Source: Mesorhizobium jarvisii
GTDB lineage: Bacteria; Pseudomonadota; Alphaproteobacteria; Rhizobiales; Rhizobiaceae
Assembly (NCBI RefSeq): GCF_003601985.1
Contig: NZ_QZXA01000010.1
Coordinates: 186,001-250,000 of the forward strand
DNA: 64,000 bases
Direction of reading: 5' to 3'
Part shown: in pieces, positions 15,917 through 25,160 of the stretch
Position numbering within the stretch: position 1 is the first letter of the stretch
How the letters are laid out: each line of letters begins with the position of its first letter
The notes under the pieces: generated by a model
Seen by the model: only the letters and a program-made list of their open reading frames with translations
The model's database searches: none
Told to the model about the DNA's origin: nothing
Made by a program: the position numbers and the translations under genes

Positions 15917-16639
15917 ATGACGGTGAAGCCCCTCTACCGACGTGTCTTGCTGAAAGCGTCGGGCGAAGCGTTGATGGGCGAACAGCATTTCGGCATCGAT
16001 GTCTCGGTCGTGGATCGCATCGCCGCCGACATCGCCGAGGCCCGCGCTCTGGGCATCGAGGTCGGCGTCGTCATCGGCGGCGGCAATATCTTTCGCGGCG
16101 TGGCCGTCGCCTCCAAGGGCGGGGACCGGGTCACCGGCGACCACATGGGCATGCTTGCCACGGTCATCAATTCGCTGGCGTTGCGCACCTCGCTGAACAA
16201 GATCGGCGTCGACGCCGTGGTGCTGTCCGCGATCGCCATGCCGGAGTTGTGCGAAAGCTTTTCACAGCGCCAGGCCACCGCCTACATGAACCAGGGCAAG
16301 GTGGTGATCTTTGCCGGCGGCACCGGCAATCCGTTTTTCACCACTGATTCGGCGGCGGCACTGCGCGCGGCCGAAATCGGCGCCGATGCGCTGTTCAAGG
16401 GCACGCAGGTCGACGGCGTCTATTCTGCCGACCCGAAAAAGGATCCGAAAGCGACGCGTTTCGAGCGCATCAGCCATGCCGAAGTCATAAATCGAGGCCT
16501 TTCCATCATGGATACGGCTGCGATTGCACTTGCGCGCGAAAACAACATTCCGATAATCGTCTATTCGATCCACGAAAAAGGTGGTTTCGGCGATATTCTG
16601 AGGGGCGGCGGCCGCTGCACGGTCGTCGCGGACGATTGA
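15917..16639 (+). CDS. pyrH: UMP kinase
   Basis: Phosphorylates UMP to UDP; a hexameric amino-acid-kinase-fold enzyme of 240 residues. Visible motifs: RVLLKASGEALMG (phosphate loop), VGVVIGGGNIFRG, DHMGMLATVINSLAL, VIFAGGTGNPFFTTDSAAALRA and TQVDGVYSADPKKDP. ATG 15917 with GAGGA just upstream is chosen over the longer open frame from 15818. It heads the pyrH-frr-uppS-cdsA-rseP-bamA run, normally directly behind tsf. Confidence 0.97.
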   Translation: MTVKPLYRRVLLKASGEALMGEQHFGIDVSVVDRIAADIAEARALGIEVGVVIGGGNIFRGVAVASKGGDRVTGDHMGMLATVINSLALRTSLNKIGVDAVVLSAIAMPELCESFSQRQATAYMNQGKVVIFAGGTGNPFFTTDSAAALRAAEIGADALFKGTQVDGVYSADPKKDPKATRFERISHAEVINRGLSIMDTAAIALARENNIPIIVYSIHEKGGFGDILRGGGRCTVVADD

Positions 16640-16645
16640 TCCCGG

Positions 16646-16689
16646 GCCTGATCCCGACAAAGGGGAAACCGGCTTTTCGAAAATCAGGC
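16646..16689. repeat. Palindromic intergenic repeat, copy 1 (pyrH-frr gap)
   Basis: Outer arms GCCTGAT (16646-16652) and ATCAGGC (16683-16689) enclose GGGGAAACCGGCTTTTCG. The GAAA-CCGG-TTTTCG core resembles copies at 44201-44246 and about 50921-50985 and a palindromic element I recognise as common in Rhizobiales intergenic regions. Confidence 0.55.
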
Positions 16690-16748
16690 TCGAACGGGGC
16701 CTTGCCCCGAAGCAGTGAACCCGCAGCAGACGGGTCGAGGAGACTAGG

Positions 16749-17303
16749 ATGAGTGGTGAGTACGACGATCTCAAGCGGCGCATGGATGGGGCAATCGCCG
16801 CGTTCAAGCATGACCTGGCTTCGCTGCGGACCGGCCGCGCCTCCAGCAATCTGCTCGATGCCATCCAGGTGCAAGCCTACGGCACCACCATGCCGATCAA
16901 CCAGGTCGCCAACGTCACGGTGCCGGAGCCGCGCATGATCTCGGTGTCGATCTGGGACAAGTCGATGGTCGGCGCCGTCGATCGCGCCATCCGCGAATCC
17001 AACCTGGGTTTCAACCCCATCGTCGACGGCACCAATCTGAGGATTCCGCTGCCCGAGCTCAACGAGCAGCGCCGCAAGGAACTGGTCAAGATCTCGCACG
17101 GCTATGCCGAGAATGCCCGTGTCGCCGCGCGCCATGTGCGCCGCGACGGCATGGACTTCCTGAAGAAGGCCGAGAAGGACGGCGTTATCAGCGAGGATGA
17201 TCAGCGCAAACGTTCGGATCAGGTCCAGAAGCTTACAGACGAAACGATCAGCACCATCGATCATCTGCTTTCCGACAAGGAAGCTGAAATCATGCAGGTT
17301 TAG
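16749..17303 (+). CDS. frr: Ribosome recycling factor
   Basis: Splits post-termination ribosomes together with EF-G. 184 residues. The sequence matches family expectations throughout: [53 protein letters not shown], then [19 protein letters not shown] and the C-terminal helix [26 protein letters not shown] precedes the ATG. It is separated from pyrH by the palindromic repeat and followed 32 bases later by uppS. Confidence 0.97.
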
Positions 17304-17335
17304 GGTTGGCGGCCGGCTGACCCGAAAGCGAGATC

Positions 17336-18070
17336 ATGACAACGCCCGCGCACGTCGCGATCATCATGGATGGAAATGGACGCTGGGCCAAGGCGCGCGG
17401 CATGCCTCGGCTCGCCGGTCATCGCGCAGGCGTCGAGGCATTGCGCAAGACGGTGCGCGCGGCGCCCGATCTCGGCATCTCGTTCCTGACCGTCTATGCG
17501 TTCTCGTCGGAGAACTGGTCGCGGCCGAAGGCCGAGGTCAGCGACCTGATGGGGCTATTGAAGCTGTTCATCCGCCGTGATCTCGCCGAACTGCACCAGA
17601 GCGGCGTACGGGTCAGGATCATCGGAGACAGGGCAGGGCTGCAGGCCGACATCCGAGGGTTGCTCGAAGAGGCCGAATCGCTCACCGCCCGTAACGAGTC
17701 CCTGACGCTGGTGATCGCCTTCAACTATGGCGGGCGCGACGAGATCGTTCGCACGGCGCGCAAGCTTGCCTCGGCCGCGGCGCGCGGCGAAATCGACGCC
17801 GAATCGATCACCGCAGAGAGCTTTGCCGGCTGTCTCGACACCCAAGGCATTCCCGATCCGGAACTGGTCATACGCACCAGCGGCGAGCTTCGCCTGTCCA
17901 ACTTCCTCTTGTGGCAGGCCGCCTACAGCGAACTCGTCTTCCTGCCTTGCTATTGGCCTGACTTCAGCCGCGAACACCTTGCCGAGGCGTTGCGCGAATT
18001 TGCCGGCCGCGAGCGCCGTTTCGGCGGATTGGGCCCGCAAGACGTCGCTTCGCGACCGGCCGCGGGATGA
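17336..18070 (+). CDS. uppS: Isoprenyl transferase (undecaprenyl diphosphate synthase)
   Basis: Condenses isopentenyl diphosphate units into the C55 carrier lipid for peptidoglycan and LPS O-antigen. A 244-residue cis-prenyltransferase with HVAIIMDGNGRWA (Asp12 in the catalytic P-loop), the FLTVYAFSSENW strand and RTSGELRLSNFLLWQAAYSEL near the C-terminus. Its stop overlaps the cdsA ATG (ATGA), so the pair is coupled. Confidence 0.97.
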   Translation: MTTPAHVAIIMDGNGRWAKARGMPRLAGHRAGVEALRKTVRAAPDLGISFLTVYAFSSENWSRPKAEVSDLMGLLKLFIRRDLAELHQSGVRVRIIGDRAGLQADIRGLLEEAESLTARNESLTLVIAFNYGGRDEIVRTARKLASAAARGEIDAESITAESFAGCLDTQGIPDPELVIRTSGELRLSNFLLWQAAYSELVFLPCYWPDFSREHLAEALREFAGRERRFGGLGPQDVASRPAAG

Positions 18071-18882
18071 GCAACCTTCAGCTCCGCGTCATTTCAGCGG
18101 TCGTGCTTGCCGTCATCGCCCTTGGCCTGACCTGGCTTGGCGGCCTGCCATTCCGACTGCTGTGCGCGGCCATGTCGGCGATGATCTTCTACGAGTGGAC
18201 ACGCATGTCGCGGCCCGCCGCGGCCAATGGGCTGGGCTTCCTGCCCGAGGCGCTGGTCGTCGTTTTCATCGGCGCCTTGATTGTCGGGCTTGCCGCATCG
18301 TGGCTGCTGCTGCTTGTCGTGATTCTGATCGCCGTTACGGCGATTGCCGCCCTGGTTCGTAAGGCCGGGCAGTGGGAGGCAAGCGGTCTTGCCTATGCCA
18401 GCGTGTCCGGCCTGTCGCTTGCGTTGTTGCGCGATGGCGACCATCCGGGCCTCGTCGCCATCCTGTTCCTGTTCGCGGTGGTCTGGGCGACCGACATTTT
18501 TGCCTATTTCGTCGGGCGCGCCGTCGGTGGTCCCAAACTGGCGCCGTCGATTTCGCCCGGCAAGACGCGCAGCGGCGCGGTCGGCGGCGCGGTCGGTGGC
18601 GTTGTCGCCGGGGTCATGCTGGCAGCAGTCGCCGGTGCCGGCAATCTGGCGCTGCTTGGCTTCGTGGCGCTTGTGCTTTCGATTATCGCCCAGGCCGGAG
18701 ACCTGTTCGAATCCTGGGTCAAACGGCGGCATGGCCGCAAGGATTCGGGCGTGCTCATTCCAGGCCATGGCGGCGTCATGGACCGTGTCGACGGGCTTGT
18801 CGCGGCGGCTCTTGCTCTATACGTCATTGGCTGGATTTCGGCGGGCGCCGATCATCCGGCGCAGGGGCTGTTTCCGATTTGA
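18067..18882 (+). CDS. cdsA: Phosphatidate cytidylyltransferase
   Basis: Makes CDP-diacylglycerol from phosphatidate and CTP in the inner membrane. 271 residues with several hydrophobic helices and the CDP-diglyceride synthetase signature near the C-terminus: ESWVKRRHGRKDSGVLIPGH continuing into GGVMDRVDG (S-x-x-K-R-x4-K-D ... HGG-x-x-DR-x-D). WATDIFAYFVGRAVGG is the second conserved region. Start overlaps uppS. Confidence 0.96.
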   Translation: MSNLQLRVISAVVLAVIALGLTWLGGLPFRLLCAAMSAMIFYEWTRMSRPAAANGLGFLPEALVVVFIGALIVGLAASWLLLLVVILIAVTAIAALVRKAGQWEASGLAYASVSGLSLALLRDGDHPGLVAILFLFAVVWATDIFAYFVGRAVGGPKLAPSISPGKTRSGAVGGAVGGVVAGVMLAAVAGAGNLALLGFVALVLSIIAQAGDLFESWVKRRHGRKDSGVLIPGHGGVMDRVDGLVAAALALYVIGWISAGADHPAQGLFPI

Positions 18883-18977
18883 ACGGTGTCGTTTCACGAT
18901 CTGGTGCGGGCGTGCCTTGGATTCGCCTGGATTGATGTCACAGTCACCGCGACAGCGGAAGAATTTGAGGGCATGAG

Positions 18978-20120
18978 TTGAACGGGATTCTTCACGCGAT
19001 TTTCAGCACCGAAGGCTTTTTTCTCGGCACGCTCGTGCCGTTTCTCTTCGTGCTGACCGTGGTCGTGTTCGTCCACGAGATGGGCCACTACCTCGTCGGC
19101 CGCTGGTGCGGCATCGGGGTCAAGGCCTTCTCGATCGGCTTCGGTCCCGAACTCATCGGCTTCAACGACCGGCATGGCACGCGCTGGAAGCTTTGCGCCA
19201 TTCCACTTGGCGGCTATGTCAAATTTGTCGGCGACATGAACGCCACCTCCAGCCAGCCCACCCCGGAAGATCTCGAAACGCTGACCGACGAGGAGCGCAA
19301 GGTTGCCTTCCACACACAGGCCATCTGGAAGCGAGCGGCGACCGTGGTGGCCGGGCCCCTGTTCAATTTCCTGCTGGCGATCGTCGTCTTTTCCGTGCTG
19401 TTTGCCTCCTATGGGCGTTATGTCGCAGAGCCCATGGTGGCGGAAGTCACAGCGGACAGTCCGGCGGCAAAGGCCGGCATCCAGCCTGGCGATCGATTCG
19501 TCAGTGTTGACGGCAGCAAGGTCGAAACCTTTGGCGATGTGCAGCGGCTGGTCTCGGGCCGCGCCGGCGATACCATCACCTTTGTCATGCTGCGCGACGG
19601 CAAGGAAGTCACGGTGACCGCGACGCCGCAGTTGATGGAGCAGCAAGACGCGCTCGGCAACAAGGTCAAGGTCGCGGTGATCGGCGTCGTCAACAACAAG
19701 GAACTCGGTCAGCCGCGTCTCATCACCTACACCCCGGTCGGGGCGGTTGCGGCGGCAGTTGAGGAAACAGGCCACGTCATCGAGCGCACCGGCCAGTTCT
19801 TGCAGCGTTTCGCCGTCGGGCGCGAGGACAAGTGCCAGTTGGGCGGTCCCGTCAAGATCGCGGACATGGCCGGCAAGGCGGCGAAACTCGGTTTCGAATG
19901 GCTCGTGCAGCTCGTCGCACTGCTCTCTATTGGCATAGGTTTTCTAAACCTTTTGCCGATTCCCCCCCTCGACGGCGGCCATCTGTTGTTCTACGGGGTG
20001 GAGGCCGTCATTCGCCGGCCGGTGTCGGAACGGATGATGGAAATGGCCTATCGGGCCGGTCTGCTCCTGGTCTTGTGCTTCATGGGTTTCGTGTTCTGGA
20101 ACGATCTGTTTGGATGCTGA
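18978..20120 (+). CDS. rseP: RseP-type site-2 membrane protease
   Basis: Intramembrane zinc metalloprotease, 380 residues. The active site HEMGH (His33, Glu34, His37) sits in the first transmembrane helix, a single PDZ domain lies at about residues 125-205 (PMVAEVTADSPAAKAGIQPG) and the C-terminal NLLPIPPLDGGHL supplies the third zinc ligand. E. coli RseP has two PDZ domains. The start is TTG 18978: GAGG lies 7 bases upstream, an in-frame stop is at 18966-18968, the nearby ATG 18973 is out of frame and closes at once, and the next in-frame Met is inside HEMGH. TTG may limit expression. In rhizobia its substrate (anti-sigma or remnant signal peptides) is not evident from context. Confidence 0.95.
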   Translation: MNGILHAIFSTEGFFLGTLVPFLFVLTVVVFVHEMGHYLVGRWCGIGVKAFSIGFGPELIGFNDRHGTRWKLCAIPLGGYVKFVGDMNATSSQPTPEDLETLTDEERKVAFHTQAIWKRAATVVAGPLFNFLLAIVVFSVLFASYGRYVAEPMVAEVTADSPAAKAGIQPGDRFVSVDGSKVETFGDVQRLVSGRAGDTITFVMLRDGKEVTVTATPQLMEQQDALGNKVKVAVIGVVNNKELGQPRLITYTPVGAVAAAVEETGHVIERTGQFLQRFAVGREDKCQLGGPVKIADMAGKAAKLGFEWLVQLVALLSIGIGFLNLLPIPPLDGGHLLFYGVEAVIRRPVSERMMEMAYRAGLLLVLCFMGFVFWNDLFGC

Positions 20121-20211
20121 AATCATGAAGAAATTTGGCTTTGGCATGGTCGATGTTGAGACGCCGTTTACCATGCACGGGGATATGAGTGACGCGAAAG
20201 CCACGCACCAG

Positions 20212-20266
20212 GGTTAAGTAAATACAAATTAACCAGAAGCCTTGCGTGTAGGGAAAATCCGGTTAA
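20212..20266 (+). promoter_or_regulatory. TTAACC-type half-sites upstream of bamA
   Basis: Three copies of TTAACC/GGTTAA occur in 55 bases: GGTTAA at 20212-20217, TTAACC at 20229-20234 (inverted pair, 11-base gap) and GGTTAA at 20261-20266. TTAACC is the half-site of the alphaproteobacterial cell-cycle regulator CtrA. The spacing is not the canonical TTAA-N7-TTAA, so CtrA control is only a possibility. The rest of the rseP-bamA gap holds no convincing gene. Confidence 0.3.
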
Positions 20267-20337
20267 TACGGTAGGGGAAATTACCGCACGTCCGGTTTTC
20301 TCGCCGTGGGGACTACGAGAAAAGGTTATTAAGCCCG

Positions 20338-22722
20338 ATGAAGGCAGCATCCAAGTTTCTGAGCGCCGCGTCAGCGGCGGCACTGTCCGCCGCTCTGGTC
20401 GTGCCAGGTGCGCTCGCAGTACAATTCGTTGCCACATCGGCGGCTGAAGCCGCTGTCGTCAGCAGGGTGGAGGTGAGCGGCAACCAGCGTGTCGACGCCG
20501 ATACCATCCGCAATTACATCACCATTAAGCCGGGCAAGGCCTTCTCCAGTTCCGATGTGGATGCGGCCGTCAAGGCGCTGTTCGGCACTGGCCTGTTCTC
20601 GGACGTCCAGATCAATCAGGTCGGCTCGACGCTGGTGGTCAAGGTTGCCGAGTACAAGGTCGTCAACCAGGTGCTGTTCCAGGGCAACAAGAAGCTCAAG
20701 GACAATGCGCTTGAGGCGGCGGTTCAGCTGAAGCCGCGCGGCACATTCTCGCAAGCGACGCTCGATTCCGACGTCGAGGCCGTGAAGGCCGCCTACAGGC
20801 GCATCGGCCGCGATGATGCCGGCGTGACCACGCAGATCATGGAACTCGGCGACAACCGCGTGAACGTGGTGTTCCACATCACCGAAGGCGACCGCACGCA
20901 GATCGCGGCGATCAATTTCGTCGGCAACAGTGCCTATTCGAGCCGTCGTTTGTCGGACGTGATCAACACCAAACGCTCATCCTGGGTGTCGTTCATCCTG
21001 CGCGACGACGTCTATGACGAGGACAAGCTGCGTGCCGACCAGGAGCTGCTGCGCCGCTTCTACTACAATCACGGCTACGCCGATTTCCAGGTCGTGTCGG
21101 CCGTCGGCGAACTCGACAATGCGACGAACAAATACACGGTCACCATCACCGTCCAGGAAGGCGAGCGCTATAATTTCGGCGATATCAGCGTCGAAAGCAC
21201 GATCCCGGAAGTCGACTCCAAGTCGCTGGAATCGGTGGTCGAGACCCACAAGGGCGATGTCTACAACGCCAAGGATGTCGAGGACTCCATCATCGCTCTC
21301 ACCGAGAAGGTGGCCGGTTCAGGCTATGCCTTCGCGCAGGTGACGCCGCGCGGCGACCGCAATTTCGAGAACCATACGATTTCGGTGGTCTATACGGTCG
21401 ACCAGGGCACCAAGGCCTATATCGAACGCATCGAGATCCGCGGCAACGACCGTACGCGTGACTATGTCATCCGCCGCGAATTCGATGTCAGCGAAGGCGA
21501 TGCGTTCAACCAGGTGCTCATCCAACGCGCGAAGAAGCGCCTGGAAGACCTGAATTATTTTGACAAAGTCGAAATCTCGAGTGTGCCCGGCTCGCAGCCC
21601 GATCAGGTGGTGCTTGTGGTCGACGTGGTCGAGAAATCGACGGGTGAATTCTCCGTTGGCGCCGGCTATTCGACCGGCGGTGACACGGCAGGCCCGTCCG
21701 TCGAAGGCTCGATCACCGAGCGCAACTTCCTCGGCCGAGGCCAGTTCATCAAGCTGTCGGCGGGCGGCGGCAAAAATTCACGCGACTACGCCGTATCGTT
21801 CACCGAGCCGTATTTCCTCGGTCGACGCATTGCCGCCGGTTTCGACATCTACAAGTCGACGAGGCAATACAACAACAACTACGACAGCGACACCACCGGT
21901 GCGACGGTGCGCTTCGGGTTGCCGATCACCAACAGCATCACGACACAACTGGCGTATAATATCTCTCAGGAGAAGTATAAGGTCGACGACAGTTGCGGCC
22001 CTACCGACCTTCCGAATCCTCCCGGCGGCACCTGCAACATTTCTCAGGCCATCTTGGATGGCATCGCAGAAAGCCCCTGGATCAAGTCGTCGGTCAGCCT
22101 GGGTTTGGTCTATAACACCATCGACGACATGAAGAACCCGCATGAAGGCATCTATGCCAACACGACCGTCGAGGTCGCGGGTCTTGGCGGCGATGCCAAG
22201 TTCGTGAAGATTACCGGGCGCGGCAGCATCTATCAGACGCTGTCCGAACAGCTTGACCTTGTCGGGCTCATTTCGGGTGGCGCGGGGCATGTCGAGGGAT
22301 ACGGCAACGACGGCGATCTGCGCATCTTCGATCACTTCCAGAGCACGGATCGCATGATCCGCGGTTTTGCTTACGGTGGTATCGGTCCGGTGGCTGAGGG
22401 CACCAGTGGCGACCATCTGGGTGGCACGACGTATTTCAACGCTTCGGCCGAAGCCCAGTTCCCGCTGCCAGTCGTTCCCGAAAGCTTCGGCCTGCGCGGC
22501 GCGGTGTTCGCCGACGCGGCGACGCTCTATGGCAACAAGATCGCCAATCAGTCACTGGTCAATCAGGACTCGACCGGCATGAAATTGCGCGCTTCGGTCG
22601 GTATCGGCCTGATGTGGGCCTCGCCGTTCGGTCCGATCCGTATCGACTATGCGATCCCGGTCAGGAAGGAAGCGAGCGACGACGTGCAGGAATTCAACTT
22701 CGGCATATCGACCCGCTTCTGA
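20338..22722 (+). CDS. bamA: Outer membrane protein assembly factor BamA
   Basis: Essential Omp85 protein that inserts beta-barrel proteins into the outer membrane. 794 residues: signal peptide ending near the ALAVQF region, five POTRA repeats (from about residue 40, beginning VSRVEVSGNQRVDADTI, to about 420) and a 16-strand barrel domain. The barrel carries the conserved FLGRGQFIKLSAGG, FTEPYFLGRR, MIRGF (the xRGF loop-6 motif) and MWASPFGPIRIDYAIP. The chain ends in Phe (ISTRF), the barrel-export signal. It is read from its own leader after rseP and followed by the lipid A genes. Confidence 0.97.
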   Translation: MKAASKFLSAASAAALSAALVVPGALAVQFVATSAAEAAVVSRVEVSGNQRVDADTIRNYITIKPGKAFSSSDVDAAVKALFGTGLFSDVQINQVGSTLVVKVAEYKVVNQVLFQGNKKLKDNALEAAVQLKPRGTFSQATLDSDVEAVKAAYRRIGRDDAGVTTQIMELGDNRVNVVFHITEGDRTQIAAINFVGNSAYSSRRLSDVINTKRSSWVSFILRDDVYDEDKLRADQELLRRFYYNHGYADFQVVSAVGELDNATNKYTVTITVQEGERYNFGDISVESTIPEVDSKSLESVVETHKGDVYNAKDVEDSIIALTEKVAGSGYAFAQVTPRGDRNFENHTISVVYTVDQGTKAYIERIEIRGNDRTRDYVIRREFDVSEGDAFNQVLIQRAKKRLEDLNYFDKVEISSVPGSQPDQVVLVVDVVEKSTGEFSVGAGYSTGGDTAGPSVEGSITERNFLGRGQFIKLSAGGGKNSRDYAVSFTEPYFLGRRIAAGFDIYKSTRQYNNNYDSDTTGATVRFGLPITNSITTQLAYNISQEKYKVDDSCGPTDLPNPPGGTCNISQAILDGIAESPWIKSSVSLGLVYNTIDDMKNPHEGIYANTTVEVAGLGGDAKFVKITGRGSIYQTLSEQLDLVGLISGGAGHVEGYGNDGDLRIFDHFQSTDRMIRGFAYGGIGPVAEGTSGDHLGGTTYFNASAEAQFPLPVVPESFGLRGAVFADAATLYGNKIANQSLVNQDSTGMKLRASVGIGLMWASPFGPIRIDYAIPVRKEASDDVQEFNFGISTRF

Positions 22723-22797
22723 TCGGCGGCAAACGATGTTCCTGGATTTTTTGGATCCGGGAGAAATGTTCCGACCTAGCTGGATATAGCTTCTGGA

Positions 22798-23853
22798 ATG
22801 ACCGATCCGGTGTTCTTCGCGCCATCACGCCGGTATACGGCGGCCGAAGTCGCGAATCTGACCGGCTCGGTGCTTGTCGATTCCGGCCAATCCGACGTTT
22901 CGATCGAGGCGCTGGCGCCGGCCCACGAAGGCGGTGCCAATGCGCTCGTCTTCGTCGACGGCAGGCGCAATTCCGCGCTGATGCCGTCATTGCGGGCAGC
23001 CGCGGTGCTGTGTCCGGCGGAATTCGCCAACAAGGCGCCGTCCAGCGTCGCCGTTTTGGTCCATCCGCGTCCGCAACAGGCATTCGCCCTGGTCGGCCGA
23101 CTGCTGTTTCCGACAGCTGCCACGCCGGGTCCAATGACCAGTGAGACCGGTATTTCACCGCATGCCCATATCGATCCGACCGCGCATATCGAAGCCGGCG
23201 CCATTATCGAGGCAGGTGTGGTCATCGGGCCAGGCGTCTCGATCGGCAAGGGCACCGTCATCGCGCCAAACGCGGTTATTGGACAATCCTGCCAGATCGG
23301 CCGTGACGGCTATGTCGGCCCGGGCGCCAGCATCCAGTATGCGCTGATCGGCAATCGGGTCATCATCCACGGCGGCGCCAGGATCGGCCAGGACGGCTTC
23401 GGCTTTGTCGGCGGTGCCAAGGGTCCAGAACGCGTTCCCCAGATCGGACGGGTCGTCATCCAGGACGATGTCGAGATCGGTTCCAATTCCACCGTCGATC
23501 GCGGCGCCATGTCCGATACGATCATCGGTCAGGGCACCAAGATCGACAATCTCGTGCAGATCGCCCATAACGTCCGCATCGGCCGCAATTGCATAGTGGC
23601 CGGGCTTTCAGGTATTTCCGGTTCCGTGGTCGTGGGTGACAACGTTACGATGGGCGGCGGCGTCGGGCTCGCGGATCACTTGACCATCGGCTCAGGAGCC
23701 AAGCTTGCCGCCAGAAGTGGATTTATGAGCAATGTTCCCGCCGGCGAGATCTGGGGCGGTTATCCGGCACAGCCGATGGCGGAAGCCATGCGGGAGATAG
23801 CCATGTTGCGCACGATGGCCAGGGCACGCAAGCAGGGCAAGGACAATGGCTGA
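22798..23853 (+). CDS. lpxD: UDP-3-O-(3-hydroxymyristoyl)glucosamine N-acyltransferase
   Basis: Third step of lipid A synthesis: N-acylates UDP-3-O-acylglucosamine from acyl-ACP. 351 residues: N-terminal uridine-binding domain (about 1-110), then a left-handed beta-helix of hexapeptide repeats starting at HAHIDPTAHIEAGAIIEAGV and running through VIQDDVEIGSNSTVDRGAM and QIAHNVRIGRNCIVAG. The His of IAHN is the expected catalytic base. Its stop overlaps the fabZ start by 8 bases. Confidence 0.97.
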   Translation: MTDPVFFAPSRRYTAAEVANLTGSVLVDSGQSDVSIEALAPAHEGGANALVFVDGRRNSALMPSLRAAAVLCPAEFANKAPSSVAVLVHPRPQQAFALVGRLLFPTAATPGPMTSETGISPHAHIDPTAHIEAGAIIEAGVVIGPGVSIGKGTVIAPNAVIGQSCQIGRDGYVGPGASIQYALIGNRVIIHGGARIGQDGFGFVGGAKGPERVPQIGRVVIQDDVEIGSNSTVDRGAMSDTIIGQGTKIDNLVQIAHNVRIGRNCIVAGLSGISGSVVVGDNVTMGGGVGLADHLTIGSGAKLAARSGFMSNVPAGEIWGGYPAQPMAEAMREIAMLRTMARARKQGKDNG

Positions 23854-24313
23854 TATGGTGGCGGCGACGACGCTGGAAGCGGTCGACATACTGGGGCTGA
23901 TGAAGCTCCTGCCGCACCGCTATCCCTTCCTGATGATCGACCGCATCGTCGACATCGATGGCGACGATTCCGCCGTAGGCATCAAGAACGTCACCATCAA
24001 CGAGCCGCATTTTCAGGGGCATTTCCCGGAGCAGCCGGTGATGCCGGGCGTGCTGATCGTCGAGGCCATGGCGCAGACGGCAGGCGCCATCTGCATCCGC
24101 AGCCTTGGGGCGTCGAAGCCGTCGCTGGTCTATTTCCTGACCATCGACAATGCCAAATTCCGCAAACCGGTCGTTCCCGGCGACCAGTTGAAGATTCACG
24201 TCAAGAAAATCAAGAAGCGCGGCAACCTGCTCAAATTCGCCTGCGAAGCCCTGGTCGATGGCACCAAGGCGGCCGAGGCCGAGATTTCAGCCATGATGGT
24301 CACCGGCGACTGA
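23846..24313 (+). CDS. fabZ: 3-hydroxyacyl-[acyl-carrier-protein] dehydratase FabZ
   Basis: Hot-dog-fold dehydratase of fatty acid elongation, 155 residues. LLPHRYPFLMIDRI and NEPHFQGHFPEQPVMPGVLI followed by VEAMAQ contain the catalytic His59 and Glu73. Location between lpxD and lpxA is the classical arrangement in Gram-negatives and lets the pool of 3-hydroxyacyl-ACP be shared between lipid A and fatty acid synthesis. Confidence 0.97.
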   Translation: MADMVAATTLEAVDILGLMKLLPHRYPFLMIDRIVDIDGDDSAVGIKNVTINEPHFQGHFPEQPVMPGVLIVEAMAQTAGAICIRSLGASKPSLVYFLTIDNAKFRKPVVPGDQLKIHVKKIKKRGNLLKFACEALVDGTKAAEAEISAMMVTGD

Positions 24314-24326
24314 CGATCGAGTGCTT

Positions 24327-25160
24327 ATGAAAATCAAGACTTCAATCCATCCTTCCTCCGTCATGGAAGAGGGCGCTCAAATCGGTCAGGGTGTGCGCAT
24401 AGGGCCGTTCTGCCATATCAGCGCCGATGCCGTGATCGGCGATGGTGTCGAACTGGTCAGCCATGTCTCCGTCATGGGCGCGACCACCATCGGCGCCTCG
24501 ACCAAGGTCTATCCGATGGCGACATTGGGCGCACCGCCGCAGAACACCAAACACAAGGGCGGCCGCACGACGCTGGTCATCGGCGCCAACTGCACCATCC
24601 GGGAAGGCGTCACGATGCATGTCGGGACCGACACCAGCCGCGGCGAAACGACAGTGGGCGACAATGGCAATTTCCTTGCCTACGCCCACATCGCCCATGA
24701 TTGCGTTGTCGGCAAGAACGCCACCTTCGCCAATGGCGCGACGCTGGGCGGCCACTGCGAGATTGGCGACAACGTCTATATAGGCGGCCTCAGTGCCGTT
24801 CATCAATTCGTGCGTGTCGGCGACAATGCCTTTCTTGGCGGGTGCTCGGCCTTCGTTGGTGACGTCATTCCCTATGCCATTGCCGTCGGCAACCGCGCCA
24901 GCTTGCGCGGTTTGAACATCATCGGCCTCAAGCGCGCCGGTCTGCCGCGTTCCGAAATCTATCTGTTGCGCAAAGCCTACAGGACGATTTTCGACCGCTC
25001 TCGCACCGTTGGCGAGAACATCGAATTCGCCAAGGCCGAGTTCGCCTCTTCGCCGACCGCCATGAAGATCGTCGACTTCATCAGCAGTCGCGGCAAGCGG
25101 CACTATGCAGTGCCATCGCTAAAAGGCAGCGATGGCGACTATACCGACGATGAAGACTGA
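24327..25160 (+). CDS. lpxA: UDP-N-acetylglucosamine O-acyltransferase
   Basis: First step of lipid A synthesis. 277 residues of hexapeptide beta-helix: IHPSSVMEEGAQIGQGVRIG at the start, LGAPPQNTKHKGGRT, AHIAHDCVVG with the catalytic His, and SAVHQFVRVGDNAFLGGCSA, followed by a short C-terminal helical domain. ATG 24327 is preferred over the in-frame GTG 24321. Its stop overlaps the lpxI start. Confidence 0.97.
   Translation: MKIKTSIHPSSVMEEGAQIGQGVRIGPFCHISADAVIGDGVELVSHVSVMGATTIGASTKVYPMATLGAPPQNTKHKGGRTTLVIGANCTIREGVTMHVGTDTSRGETTVGDNGNFLAYAHIAHDCVVGKNATFANGATLGGHCEIGDNVYIGGLSAVHQFVRVGDNAFLGGCSAFVGDVIPYAIAVGNRASLRGLNIIGLKRAGLPRSEIYLLRKAYRTIFDRSRTVGENIEFAKAEFASSPTAMKIVDFISSRGKRHYAVPSLKGSDGDYTDDED

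Noticed and set aside
20125..20217. 30-codon open frame starting 4 bases after the rseP stop (MKKFGFGMVDVETPF...)
   Set aside because: No Shine-Dalgarno, no recognisable motif, and its stop codon lies in one of the TTAACC-type motifs of the bamA leader; most likely non-coding.
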